Assembly: GCF_032490495.1 (NCBI RefSeq)
Contig: NZ_JAVYJB010000006.1
Location: forward strand, 124,001-188,000
Direction: 5' to 3'
Source of the DNA: Pilosibacter fragilis
Lineage (GTDB): Bacteria > Bacillota > Clostridia > Lachnospirales > Lachnospiraceae
Length of the DNA: 64,000 nt
The translations under genes and the position numbers were made by a program. Of the stretch, positions 1 through 8,195 are shown piece by piece; positions within the stretch are counted from its first letter, which is position 1, and each line of letters begins with the position of its first letter. Under the pieces are notes generated by a model. It was not told the DNA's origin, did not search any database, and saw only the letters and a program-made list of their open reading frames with translations.

Positions 1-2284
1 CTGTTCTTACTGCCTTCATCTGATCGTTTACCTCCACTCCGCCGCAGGAACTGATCGCAAGGCTTCCGCCTTTAATCAGATAAAAGTATTCACCATCAGC
101 ACAGTTGAGCCCATTATTATCTGCTGCATAAGCCGCCTCCAGACTTCCCTCTGGAAGTCCCAGGACCTTATTTCCTTCTGCCAGATCATCTACCTTCCAG
201 GCCCAGCCCTGACTCACAGCAGTATCCAACACCCGTTCGACCCAATCTCCCAGGGGATAATCCTTCGGTATTCCCATTCCAGTATTCTGGAATCCCATAA
301 CCGGATCAGAAATTCCATTCTCGCTATATTCCTTTAACTGCTCAGAAGAATATGCCACGTAAAAGCTGGCTCCCAGATAATATGTTCCCATCGCTCCGGA
401 AAATCCTCCCATCGATCCGCTCACATCCTCAGAAATAAAATTTTCCCCATCCGTAGTGAGATAAACGCCATCCGGATTTACACAGAGGACATTCGTCAAA
501 TCATTGGGACTCCAGCTTCTTCCATCCGTTGTCTGCTGTACTTCAAAGGAGGTGATAAACTGAGCACCCATTCGCTGGTGACTCATTGGGTAAGCCTCCA
601 GATTATACGGATTTGCACCTGCATCCAGCGCCATCTGAATCCCGTCTCCATCATTTCCCTGCCAGCCGTAATAAATCCAACCATCGCCTCCGGCAGCCCA
701 CTGTTCCATCAACTCCTCATTTCCACCGTAGCCGCCGGTTGCCAGCACGACCGCCTTCGCATAAACCTCGTAAGTGATTCCGTTGTCAGAATAGGCTCTC
801 ACTCCGACAATCTCATTCTTTGTCTCATCTGAATAAATTAATTCCTTTGCAGTGGTATTAAGCAGGTAATCTCCGCCGCCCTGTACGAAATCTTCAAACA
901 CCTTTTCATAATATTTCTGTGCGGTCAGATAACTTAATGTAGTTCCAGAACCAGATGTTCCAAACCCATCTACATCCTCCGCCTGAATCGCTTCTGCATC
1001 TCCTTCCTCTAACGCTGTTCCTGCCGCCTTAATGTCATTACCGCCTGTCATTTCAGGCATTCCCTCTGAAAAATCGATATCTCCCAGATTTAACTCAGAA
1101 ACAGAGAATTTCATTCCATGGGCAACCAGAGTTTCAACTCCTTTTCCGGAAGCAGGAACCACCGCCTTATATGCCTCCTCATTGACAGGGGTATATTCTT
1201 CACTATGTTCCTGCCGGTACTCTTCATCGTTCCATTTTCTGTCTTCTTCACCAAAACGGCTCGCTTCAATGGTATCTGCATATTTTTCATAAATCGCTTG
1301 TGTTTCTTCATCGGTTATGCCAGGGTTATAGGCCTTCGGTCCTCCGGTAAACATGGACTGCCCGCCCCACCGGAACGTTTTCTCGATGTTCAATACACTC
1401 GCTCCCTGATCCAGAGCCGTAAGAGACGCTGTTGTTCCTGCTGCCCCTGCACCCACAACGACCACATCATAATCCAGACGGACAACCTGATCCTTATCTG
1501 TCTTTTCTCCTGTCTCTGTCTTCGCAAAACTCCGGTTGACTGCCTGCTCTGCTTCTTCCTCGTCCGCACCGCCTGCTACATATGCCTGTTTTAAAGCATC
1601 GCGCACAGCTCCTTTCATACCATTGGAACTGCCCGTAGCTCCGCTGACTGCGTCTAAATTCACATTCTGTTCTGCCACAATCCCAGAACCTAAAGTTTCA
1701 AACGCCCCTTCACACATATAGCGGTTTTCCATAGAGGAATTTTCCTGAAACGTGTCCAATAGCTTCAGATCAACAATCGTATCCTCGGTCACATTTACAC
1801 TGACCGTCACATAATCCATGCTGGAGAATCCATGAGCCTTTCCTATATATGTTCCCGGTTTCATGGTACAGTCCGATACAACTACCAGGCCTGCCGATTC
1901 TAAGGCATCCTGTAATGCGGCCTTCACGCCATTGCTGGTGAACGTCGCTCCCGATACCGCATCTATCTCACCGTTTTGTTCTACAATTTCTTTCTGAAAA
2001 CCGTCAATGTATTTTCCTCCCACATCCGGCGTTTCCTGGGACGCCTCGATGATACAGTCAACGATCTGATTATGTTCAACAGCCAGCGTCACCTGAATTG
2101 ACCCACCAAAGCCTGTTCCAGTTCCATAAAATGTACCTGAAACAGAGCCATCTGCATCCACCGTTCTGGGCGTGTCTTCAATCCTATGTACAAAATATGT
2201 CTCATAACACCAGACTGCCGAAACCATGATAACTGCAGCAATTCCCAAGAACAGAACCGCTCCTTTCGCCTGCTTCCTATCCAT
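1..2284 (-). CDS. FAD-dependent reductase with two FMN-binding domains (fumarate/urocanate reductase family), 3' end outside window
   Basis: Open frame of 761 codons from an ATG at 2284 (AGGAGG about 6 bases upstream) that runs off the left edge without a stop. A hydrophobic segment at residues 8-27 should anchor it to the membrane. Two FMN_bind modules follow, each with the covalent-flavin motif (DAVSGATFTS at about 108-117 and DAVSGATGSS at 211-220), in which a Thr/Ser is normally flavinylated by ApbE. A Rossmann FAD motif (VVVVGAGAAG, about 274-283) opens the flavoprotein reductase domain. Related enzymes reduce fumarate, urocanate or other enoates as extracytoplasmic electron acceptors. 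The substrate cannot be told from the sequence, and no apbE lies in the window. The C-terminal part of the FAD domain is missing only because the window ends. Confidence 0.85.
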   Translation of the reverse strand, partial: MDRKQAKGAVLFLGIAAVIMVSAVWCYETYFVHRIEDTPRTVDADGSVSGTFYGTGTGFGGSIQVTLAVEHNQIVDCIIEASQETPDVGGKYIDGFQKEIVEQNGEIDAVSGATFTSNGVKAALQDALESAGLVVVSDCTMKPGTYIGKAHGFSSMDYVTVSVNVTEDTIVDLKLLDTFQENSSMENRYMCEGAFETLGSGIVAEQNVNLDAVSGATGSSNGMKGAVRDALKQAYVAGGADEEEAEQAVNRSFAKTETGEKTDKDQVVRLDYDVVVVGAGAAGTTASLTALDQGASVLNIEKTFRWGGQSMFTGGPKAYNPGITDEETQAIYEKYADTIEASRFGEEDRKWNDEEYRQEHSEEYTPVNEEAYKAVVPASGKGVETLVAHGMKFSVSELNLGDIDFSEGMPEMTGGNDIKAAGTALEEGDAEAIQAEDVDGFGTSGSGTTLSYLTAQKYYEKVFEDFVQGGGDYLLNTTAKELIYSDETKNEIVGVRAYSDNGITYEVYAKAVVLATGGYGGNEELMEQWAAGGDGWIYYGWQGNDGDGIQMALDAGANPYNLEAYPMSHQRMGAQFITSFEVQQTTDGRSWSPNDLTNVLCVNPDGVYLTTDGENFISEDVSGSMGGFSGAMGTYYLGASFYVAYSSEQLKEYSENGISDPVMGFQNTGMGIPKDYPLGDWVERVLDTAVSQGWAWKVDDLAEGNKVLGLPEGSLEAAYAADNNGLNCADGEYFYLIKGGSLAISSCGGVEVNDQMKAVRT

Positions 2285-2410
2285 CCTTTGTTCCTCCTGT
2301 TAATAACTTCTATATTCCTATCGTATCAGGTAAAAGGCATTTTCAACAATCTGCAGTTCTTCCAGAATGTACGTTATCAGACAGTATGAAATAATTGTCC
2401 ATTATTATTT

Positions 2411-3424
2411 CTATGATGCCTGCTCAAACTGGCTGTAATACAAATCCGCATAAAACCCACCCTGCTTTAGCAGCTCCTCATGGGTACCGCTTTCAATCAC
2501 ATCTCCATTTTTTAACACGAGAATACAATCTGCGTTCTTAATGGTGGACAATCTGTGCGCGATCACAAAACTAGTGCGTCCCTTCATCAAAGTTTCCATT
2601 GCCTTCTGTACCTGCTGTTCCGTTCTGGTATCCACACTGCTGGTGGCCTCATCAAGAATTAAAAACGGTGCATCCTTTACCATGGCACGGGCAATGGTAA
2701 AAAGCTGTTTCTGTCCGGCGGAAAGATTATCCTGATCCCCCAGCATTGTATCGTACCCTTCTGGAAGAATACGGATCAATTCAGAAATTCCTGCCGCATC
2801 ACAGATTTTGTCTAATTCTTCATCCGTAACATTTTCTTTCCCGTAAACCAGATTCTCCCGCACCGTTCCTTCAAACAGCCATGTATCCTGCAGCACCATA
2901 CCGAACAGGCTATGAACCGTTTCCCGTTTCATCGCAGCGATAGGGATTCCATCAATAGTAATTTTTCCACCGTTCAGTTCATAAAAGTGCATCAAAAGAT
3001 TGACAAGCGTGGTTTTCCCTGCTCCGGTTGGTCCCACAATAGCGATTTTCTGGCCGGCCTGTACCGTTCTGGTAAAATCATGAATAATGAGCTTTTCCTG
3101 ATGATAACCAAATTTTACATGTTCAAAGGTGATATCCCCCTTCACAGAAACCGGATTTGCCTTTTTCCAGCTCTCGTCCTCCATTTCTTCTTCACCCAGA
3201 AATTCAAACACTCTCTCGCAGGCAGCCGCCATGCTCTGAACGCTGTTTAATGCTTGCGAAATATTCTGCAGCGGCTGCGTAAAGAGACGAATATATAACA
3301 TAAATGCCACAACTGTTCCGAAAGAAATACTGCCTTTCATAGTAAGAACCGCCCCTGTGACACAGACTGCAACATAGGCAAGATTTCCAATAAAGGATAA
3401 AAGCGGCACCATCAAACTGAAATT
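2411..3424 (-). pseudogene. 5'-truncated ABC exporter (half of the membrane domain plus the ATPase)
   Basis: The frame encodes the last membrane helices and the complete ATPase domain of a type IV ABC exporter half-transporter. Walker A GPTGAGKTT, signature LSAGQKQ, Walker B FLILDEATSS and switch IAHRLS are all intact. Family members are about 580-600 residues; only about 335 remain. The frame starts abruptly in mid-membrane-domain with residues NFSLMVPLLS, immediately after an in-frame TGA at 3425-3427, and no ribosome-binding site precedes the available ATG/TTG codons. The truncation point coincides with the end of the GNAT gene at 3429, so the 5' half was probably lost when the AT-rich block 3429-6020 arrived. 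Alternatively it is translated by coupling as an orphan ATPase, which seems unlikely. Confidence 0.8.
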
Positions 3425-3428
3425 TCAC

Positions 3429-3833
3429 TTAATCCCTATAATTGCAAATCTGTATTGCTGCACCATTTTCCATAATAGAAAATCCATGCTTCTCATAAAA
3501 TGGCACATTAGCTTTATCCTCCGGCATTCCCTCAATATATAAGAAATCCCTATACTTTTCTTTGATACGTTCTATCATGCTACCGGCAATGCCCTTCCCC
3601 TGATAATCAGGATGAACAAGTACATAATGAATCTGAGCCAACATCTCCGTGTCATCCAAAACTCTGGTAAGCCCTACTAATTTTTCATCATCCCATACTG
3701 TAAGCACCGTTGATGAATTCATAAGTGCTTTGTACAAACGCTCCGGATATTTTCCCGAAACCCAGTTCACAGCTAAAAATAACTGCTCAACCTGTTCCTT
3801 AGTAAATTTCTTTTCTTCTGTGTATATAAGCAT
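3429..3833 (-). CDS. GNAT family N-acetyltransferase
   Basis: A 134-residue single-domain protein of the GNAT superfamily, which transfers an acetyl group from acetyl-CoA to an amine. The acetyl-CoA pyrophosphate loop is visible as HPDYQGKGIAGSMIERI (about residues 74-90), followed by the FYEKHGF motif near the C-terminus that is typical of the fold. The substrate is unknown. Start chosen at ATG 3833 with GGAGA close upstream; the hxlR-type gene ends only 12 bases before it, so the two are probably co-transcribed. Its stop (3429-3431) abuts the broken ABC transporter frame. Confidence 0.85.
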   Translation of the reverse strand: MLIYTEEKKFTKEQVEQLFLAVNWVSGKYPERLYKALMNSSTVLTVWDDEKLVGLTRVLDDTEMLAQIHYVLVHPDYQGKGIAGSMIERIKEKYRDFLYIEGMPEDKANVPFYEKHGFSIMENGAAIQICNYRD

Positions 3834-3845
3834 AATTTTCTCCTT

Positions 3846-4229
3846 TTACCTGTGATGATCACATTTCTGGCACTGTGTCATCTCGTTTTTACTGTCCTCT
3901 TTGTAAAAAATACCTGACCACTGACATATACTTTGTAAAATCGGAACTACCGACTTTCCCTTTTCCGTCAAATAATATTCTACCCTTGGTGGAATCTCAT
4001 CATAAGATTTGCGCTCAATAATTCCTGCTTCTATCAGTTCTTTTAAAGTTGCAGCCAGAACTGCATCTGTTATATTATACATTTCCTTGCGGATTTCACT
4101 ATAACGCATTTTCTTGTTTGCAGACAATACACATATGATACGTGATTTCCACTTACCGCCAAACAATGTCAGTCCGTATTCCAATGGACAGCGTATATCA
4201 TCATCTAATTTTTTCTTATATTTTGCCAT
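3846..4229 (-). CDS. HxlR family winged-helix transcriptional regulator
   Basis: A 127-residue protein with the HxlR signature CPLEYGLTLFGGKWKSRII near the N-terminus, a winged helix (about residues 25-105) and a Cys-rich C-terminal tail (CQKCDHH). HxlR proteins are dimeric repressors or activators that often respond to aldehydes, quinones or oxidants, and a nearby Cys is commonly the sensor. The start at 4229 follows AAGGTGA, which is buried in a perfect 10-bp hairpin (4235-4275). The same two sequence boxes occur upstream of this gene and of the PPOX gene behind it, which suggests autoregulation and control of the neighbour. Function of the regulon is inferred only. Confidence 0.88.
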   Translation of the reverse strand: MAKYKKKLDDDIRCPLEYGLTLFGGKWKSRIICVLSANKKMRYSEIRKEMYNITDAVLAATLKELIEAGIIERKSYDEIPPRVEYYLTEKGKSVVPILQSICQWSGIFYKEDSKNEMTQCQKCDHHR

Positions 4230-4234
4230 ATAAA

Positions 4235-4282
4235 ATCACCTTCAAGCTTTTTTCTCATTATAGCGTGAAGGTGATCTTTTTT
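4235..4282. promoter_or_regulatory. Hairpin masking the hxlR-type ribosome-binding site; terminator-like on the + strand
   Basis: ATCACCTTCA (4235-4244) is perfectly complementary to TGAAGGTGAT (4266-4275). On the minus strand the right arm contains the AAGGTGA ribosome-binding site of the regulator starting at 4229, so folding would hide it. On the plus strand the stem is followed by six T (4277-4282), giving intrinsic-terminator shape, although no plus-strand gene precedes it. Confidence 0.55.
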
Positions 4283-4285
4283 GAA

Positions 4286-4307
4286 GTAACTATGAAATTT
4301 ATAAGTA
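4286..4307. promoter_or_regulatory. Operator-like boxes upstream of the HxlR-type gene
   Basis: GTAACTAT (4286-4293) and AAATTTATAAGTA (4295-4307) both recur exactly at 4788-4795 and 4778-4790 upstream of the PPOX gene. They lie 57-78 bases before the regulator start. Shared boxes at both promoters suggest binding by the HxlR-type protein. Confidence 0.45.
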
Positions 4308-4309
4308 TA

Positions 4310-4705
4310 TTAGATTTCTTTCTTATTATCAGCTCCCGGTGTTGTCACAATGACTTTCTCCGGTGTAATAATAAGTGCTCCCTTTGCAGTTGCAGCACCA
4401 TTGAACATTTTTTCTACCATAGCTTTAAAGTTATCCACAATTGCGCCCTCTGTCGCATACTCAGCTGTTCCCTTAATCTGGTATCCCTCAAGATTCTGTG
4501 TGTCATAAGCTGATATTGCAATTCTGCCATTGTTTCCTTTGATATTATTTAAGGTTGTCTCAAGAAAAACATCTCCTACAACAAGTTTTCCGTCATCTGT
4601 TACATCCTTAAATGCAACCGGAACTACATTGGGCTCACCATTTGCACAAGTAGCAAGATCCCACATACCATTTTTTAATACTTTGATTACTGATTCATTC
4701 AACAT
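4310..4705 (-). CDS. Pyridoxamine 5'-phosphate oxidase-fold flavoprotein
   Basis: A 131-residue protein from ATG 4705, chosen because GGAGG lies 8 bases upstream; a longer frame to 4840 exists but lacks a ribosome-binding site and covers the promoter. The sequence matches the split-barrel PPOX-like family: ATCANGEPNVVPVAFKDV near residues 20-37 and a central LNNIKGNNGRIAISAY block. Such proteins bind FMN or F420 and reduce small molecules. It is preceded by an 18-bp perfect palindrome and followed by the HxlR-type regulator gene, a pairing common for stress-induced flavoproteins. The substrate is unknown. Confidence 0.8.
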   Translation of the reverse strand: MLNESVIKVLKNGMWDLATCANGEPNVVPVAFKDVTDDGKLVVGDVFLETTLNNIKGNNGRIAISAYDTQNLEGYQIKGTAEYATEGAIVDNFKAMVEKMFNGAATAKGALIITPEKVIVTTPGADNKKEI

Positions 4706-4777
4706 TGTATACACCTCCGTTTGTTCTGTTGATATATCAATGTTAATCAATTTACTTATCTTTTTGAAGATATTGGT

Positions 4778-4808
4778 AAATTTATAAGTAACTATTAAAT
4801 TTAATAGT
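4778..4808. promoter_or_regulatory. Palindromic operator upstream of the PPOX gene
   Basis: ACTATTAAATTTAATAGT (4791-4808) is a perfect 18-bp palindrome. It overlaps the GTAACTAT and AAATTTATAAGTA boxes shared with the HxlR-type promoter. It is the best candidate binding site for the HxlR-type protein. Confidence 0.5.
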
Positions 4809-4855
4809 ATTACCTCTTTACACAGACTTCTATCCGACAAACTGAAAGTTGTTTA

Positions 4856-5584
4856 TTAAACCTTTTTAACCTTAACCAACAACATCATAGGTCTACGCAT
4901 TTCATTACACATTCCCGGCATACCCATCATATCTGCCGGAGGCATTGCTTCCTCAATAGCCTCAATTTGAAAACCACATTTTATAAGTGGATTCAATATC
5001 TGCGTTAATGTGTGGTGCTGTTTAATTACTCGTTGACCAAGAAAATTGGTTTCTCTTTCGCCTGTGTAATAGTAATTGTCGATTGGCCAATATTTAGGTT
5101 TCCCATTTTCATCATAAATCCAATCCTCATTAACACCTGCGGTGAAAGTCGGATGTTCAATATTGAATAGGAAATACCCACCTACTTTTAATGTGCAATA
5201 CACCTTTTGATAAACATTAGCTAAATTTTCGATATAGTGCAGTACCAGGTTAGAAACAACTAGGTCATAAGTATTTTCAGGATAAATGTATTCTTCAACA
5301 CCGCAAACTTTATACTTGATTTTGTCATCAGCGTTATCAGCTACTGCTTTTGCAATCATTTTTTGACTACTATCAATACCAAGAATTTCAGTAGCTCCCA
5401 TTTGTGCGGCATATTTGCAATGCCAACCGTAACCACATCCTAAATCCAAAACTTTTTTTCCCTGTAATTTAGGGAATAACGGTTGCAACTGATGCCACTC
5501 TCCAGCAGCTTTCAGACCATCTTTGCTTCTTCCCATTTCCGCATATGCGGCAAAAAATTCACTATTATCGTAAATATTTCCCAT
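4856..5584 (-). CDS. Class I SAM-dependent methyltransferase
   Basis: A 242-residue protein with the Rossmann methyltransferase fold. Motif I VLDLGCGYGWHC (about residues 45-56) binds S-adenosylmethionine, GIDSSQKMI follows as the acidic strand-2 motif, and YDLVVSNLVLHYI is motif IV. The length and central layout match small-molecule methyltransferases of the Methyltransf_11 group. The acceptor is unknown. The flanking genes (lipoprotein upstream, PPOX protein downstream) share the AT-rich composition of the 3429-6020 block. Start 5584 is supported by GGAGGTAATTATC just upstream. Confidence 0.85.
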   Translation of the reverse strand: MGNIYDNSEFFAAYAEMGRSKDGLKAAGEWHQLQPLFPKLQGKKVLDLGCGYGWHCKYAAQMGATEILGIDSSQKMIAKAVADNADDKIKYKVCGVEEYIYPENTYDLVVSNLVLHYIENLANVYQKVYCTLKVGGYFLFNIEHPTFTAGVNEDWIYDENGKPKYWPIDNYYYTGERETNFLGQRVIKQHHTLTQILNPLIKCGFQIEAIEEAMPPADMMGMPGMCNEMRRPMMLLVKVKKV

Positions 5585-5615
5585 TGATAATTACCTCCAC
5601 AACTTAGAATTTATT

Positions 5616-6020
5616 TTAATATCCATGGTCAACATGTTGCCATTGTCCGCCGTTTGTTCTAACTAAAATCCACTTCCAATCATTGTATGTACTATTTGGA
5701 TTCAGAGAACCCTCTCCTCCAGATGAATCAACATCGAATGAAGATAGCAAAACAATGACTTCATCTGCATTGTTCCTATCTGCCCAATCTTGATGGTCTT
5801 TAGAGCTGTCATCCCCTGCATAATAAATTTCTGTAAGAGTACATCCATTCCAGTTGCTCTTAAACTCTTTTTTTATGGTGTCAATAGCGGCTGCAATGTC
5901 CTCTTCAGAATATATTTCAGATTCTACATTATGTGTATTTACTTCATTAACATTTCCGCCACAAGCACTCAAACTAAATACAAGCAGAATACATAGCATT
6001 GCACATACAATTTTTTTCAT
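5616..6020 (-). CDS. Small lipoprotein of unknown function
   Basis: 134 residues. A lipoprotein signal peptide is clear: Lys-Lys start, hydrophobic stretch, then the lipobox LSAC with Cys at about residue 20. The rest (acidic, with a C-terminal region rich in Trp, Asn and Gly) is not recognised. It should be lipidated and anchored outside the membrane. It sits 31 bases before the methyltransferase in the same direction and shares its AT-rich composition. Confidence 0.75.
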   Translation of the reverse strand: MKKIVCAMLCILLVFSLSACGGNVNEVNTHNVESEIYSEEDIAAAIDTIKKEFKSNWNGCTLTEIYYAGDDSSKDHQDWADRNNADEVIVLLSSFDVDSSGGEGSLNPNSTYNDWKWILVRTNGGQWQHVDHGY

Positions 6021-6119
6021 AATTCACACTACCTCCATCAATTCCGAGTTATTACGCTCTTTCTATCACCCATCTTCCAGCCATCCAAACAAGAATCATC
6101 TCCCGCTCAACACCCCCTG

Positions 6120-7478
6120 TCAGCTCCGCGTTTCCGCGATCTTCTCCATCGCCCTCCGGTACGCATGTACAAAATACAGGATCTCCGCGATCGCCGTGAG
6201 CGACCAGGAACAGCTGTAGAGCAGATACAGGGACGGGATCGTCTGAAAATACGCAAAGACCGTATAGACCCACGCGATCCGGAATACGCAGGAACCCAAG
6301 ATCACGATGACCATCGGTGCCAGACTCTTTCCGAGTGCCCGGGATGCCGCGATCGTGCAGTCCATGAACGCGGAGATCCCATAGGAAAATCCCATGATCG
6401 TCAGGCGCTTCATTCCCGCTGCCATGACTTCCGGGTCATTCGTAAATAAGGACAGGAACTGCTTTCCGAACACGACGAGAAGAAGTCCCATCGCAAGTCC
6501 GATCCCGAATGAATATGCAAGACTCACAAAATAACTGTCCCGCACACGCTTTTTGTTTCCGGAGCCGTAGTTCTGCCCCATAAAGCTCGCGCAGGCCGTA
6601 TAGAACGCCGCCATCACATCGTAGATCAGCGCATCCGCATTCGCCGCCGCGGAATTTCCCGCTACCATCACGGCACTGAAAGAATTGACGCCGAGCTGGA
6701 CAAACAGATTTGCGATTCCGAAGATCGCATTCTGAAAACCGGACGGGATCCCGAGCCGCAGGATCGCCTGCGCCTTATCCTTCGAAAGCCGGAGCTTTGC
6801 AAGATGCAGTCCGAAATCTTCATGACTCCGGAACAATGCCATCACGATCAGAAACGCCGAAAGGCACTGAGACAACGCACTCGCAAGCGCCACTCCAACT
6901 ACATCAAGCTTACAGACGATCACAAAAAACAGATTCAGGATCACATTCACGATCCCCGACAAAAACAGATATCTCAGCGGACGCCCTGTATCCCCGGCCG
7001 CACTGAACACCGCGTTTCCGAAATTATAAAGCGCAAGCGCCGGAATCCCCAGGAAATAGATCCGGATGTACAGAGCGGCCTTGTCGATCAGCTCCTCCTT
7101 CGTATTTAAAAGCACCAGCACACCGCGCGATGTAGAAACTCCCAAAATCAGCAGGATCAATCCGACCACCAGGCTGACAAGAAAAGCCGAATGTACCGTC
7201 TCCGAAACCGACTTCCGGTTCCTCGCCCCGATATAAAGCGCCGTCAGCACATTGATCCCACCGGAAAGTCCGATCAGAAATCCCGTATACATCGAGATCA
7301 ACGTCGTCGTAGAACCAACCGCCCCCAGAGACATCGCCCCCGCAAACTGCCCGATCACCGCAATATCCGACATGTTGAACAAAACCTGCAGCAAATTCGA
7401 AAGCATCAGCGGAATACTGAAAAACAGGATCTGTTTCTTCAAAGATCCCCGCGTCATATCCATACTTGTCCGGCTCAT
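6120..7478 (-). CDS. MATE family multidrug/organic cation antiporter
   Basis: 452 residues from ATG 7478 (G-rich ribosome-binding stretch 7485-7490 just upstream); a longer upstream frame runs through a structured repeat and is not used. The protein is almost wholly hydrophobic with about 12 membrane segments and two homologous MatE halves. The N-terminal TRGSLKKQILFFSIPLMLSN is characteristic of the NorM/DinF group. It should export cationic compounds in exchange for Na+ or H+. A minus-strand promoter (7607-7635) places a 94-bp hairpin repeat in its leader. Confidence 0.88.
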   Translation of the reverse strand: MSRTSMDMTRGSLKKQILFFSIPLMLSNLLQVLFNMSDIAVIGQFAGAMSLGAVGSTTTLISMYTGFLIGLSGGINVLTALYIGARNRKSVSETVHSAFLVSLVVGLILLILGVSTSRGVLVLLNTKEELIDKAALYIRIYFLGIPALALYNFGNAVFSAAGDTGRPLRYLFLSGIVNVILNLFFVIVCKLDVVGVALASALSQCLSAFLIVMALFRSHEDFGLHLAKLRLSKDKAQAILRLGIPSGFQNAIFGIANLFVQLGVNSFSAVMVAGNSAAANADALIYDVMAAFYTACASFMGQNYGSGNKKRVRDSYFVSLAYSFGIGLAMGLLLVVFGKQFLSLFTNDPEVMAAGMKRLTIMGFSYGISAFMDCTIAASRALGKSLAPMVIVILGSCVFRIAWVYTVFAYFQTIPSLYLLYSCSWSLTAIAEILYFVHAYRRAMEKIAETRS

Positions 7479-7513
7479 AAAAATCCCCCCAAAAGTAACA
7501 TAATCTCCCCAAA

Positions 7514-7607
7514 CAAGCGAAAACACTCTTCGCGAGTTTTCCCTTGTTATCGCGACAGTCGCCAAGGTCTCGTGCAAGCGCGGACTTTGGCTCGTCGTTC
7601 GCGTAAA
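7514..7607. repeat. 94-bp structured repeat, copy 1
   Basis: Differs at only about 6 of 94 positions from 45099-45192. It begins with a hairpin, CAAGCGAAAAC / GTTTTCCCTTG around the loop ACTCTTCGCGA, followed by nested arms GCCAAGGTC / GACTTTGGC. Stem position 7 is A-T here and G-C in copy 2, a compensatory change. It lies in the 5' leader of the MATE gene. Confidence 0.8.
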
Positions 7608-7635
7608 TTATACTGAATTTCCGCAAAAACTTCAA
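7607..7635 (-). promoter_or_regulatory. Sigma-A promoter for the MATE gene
   Basis: On the minus strand TTGAAG (7635-7630) and TATAAT (7612-7607) are separated by 17 bases. The -10 box touches the end of the 94-bp structured repeat, which would therefore be transcribed. Confidence 0.6.
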
Positions 7636-7743
7636 TCATAGTGTATAGATTTCTCGCTCCTATGAGCGCCCATAGCCGCTTCCCACAACGTTCCATCCCC
7701 TGCACCACAGCTAAACCTTAACCTGCAGTCAATGCGCCCGCAG

Positions 7744-7942
7744 CCGGTGAGCTTCCAATCAGGAGTGCCTTGATCGAGGGATCTGGCTTCCTCTTGGCTC
7801 GCGGGAGAATGCGTTGAATGCCAGGTGACACTTGTTTGAGCGCAGCGAGTTGTGTCACCTGGCATTCGCCCTTAGCAGTCTCCTGCAAGCCTAGAGGAAC
7901 CTTCCCGCGATCACCTTGCACTCCTGAGCGGAAACTCACCGG
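7744..7942 (-). repeat. Long-hairpin repeat family 1, copy A
   Basis: A ~199-bp element readable as one long hairpin. Outer arms CCGGTGAG / CTCACCGG and CAGGAGTGC / GCACTCCTG are followed by shoulders GGTTCCTCTAGGCTTGC / GCGAGCCAAGAGGAAGCC. The inner stem GAATGCCAGGTGACAC / GTGTCACCTGGCATTC is a perfect 16 bp, and the loop is AACTCGCTGCGCTCAAACAA. Shoulders and loop match copy B at 49741-49947 while the inner and outer stems do not. No coding gene is credible in 7636-8054. Confidence 0.8.
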
Positions 7943-8013
7943 CCCCGCCCGAAGCCAATCAGCTCCCTCTTCACTCCCGAGCGGAAGCTCACCGCCCCGC
8001 CCGAAGCCACTCA
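7926..8013. repeat. Imperfect tandem duplication next to copy A
   Basis: GAGCGGAAACTCACCGG... followed by CCCGCCCGAAGCCA occurs twice, the second time as GAGCGGAAGCTCACCGC... about 53 bases later. The first unit includes the right outer arm of the long hairpin, so the duplication copies that arm. Confidence 0.65.
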
Positions 8014-8054
8014 CTTCTTAACGCGTTTTTAACACTTCCCTCGCACCGATTTCC

Positions 8055-8083
8055 TTGACTTTTAAAAAATCCAGCGCTAAAAT
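8055..8083 (+). promoter_or_regulatory. Sigma-A promoter for the dehydratase activase gene
   Basis: TTGACT (8055-8060), a 17-base spacer and TAAAAT (8078-8083). It lies 113 bases upstream of the chosen ATG, which rules out translation from the earlier TTG that overlaps the -35 box. Confidence 0.65.
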
Positions 8084-8195
8084 ATCACCAGCATCGTGTA
8101 GAAATCGGCGTAAATCCAGGTACGAAACGGGTTTATGCCCTTTTTCTTTTTGTCGATGCAGACCCGATAAATCAATATCACGAAAGATCAAATAT

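Noticed and set aside
7024..8014. Minus-strand frames over the MATE leader and the long-hairpin repeat
   Set aside because: They overlap structured repeats or the MATE gene in another frame and resemble no protein.
8055..8195. 47-codon N-terminal extension of the activase from a TTG
   Set aside because: The TTG is the -35 box of a consensus promoter and the extension shows no family similarity; ATG 8196 begins the conserved ATPase fold.
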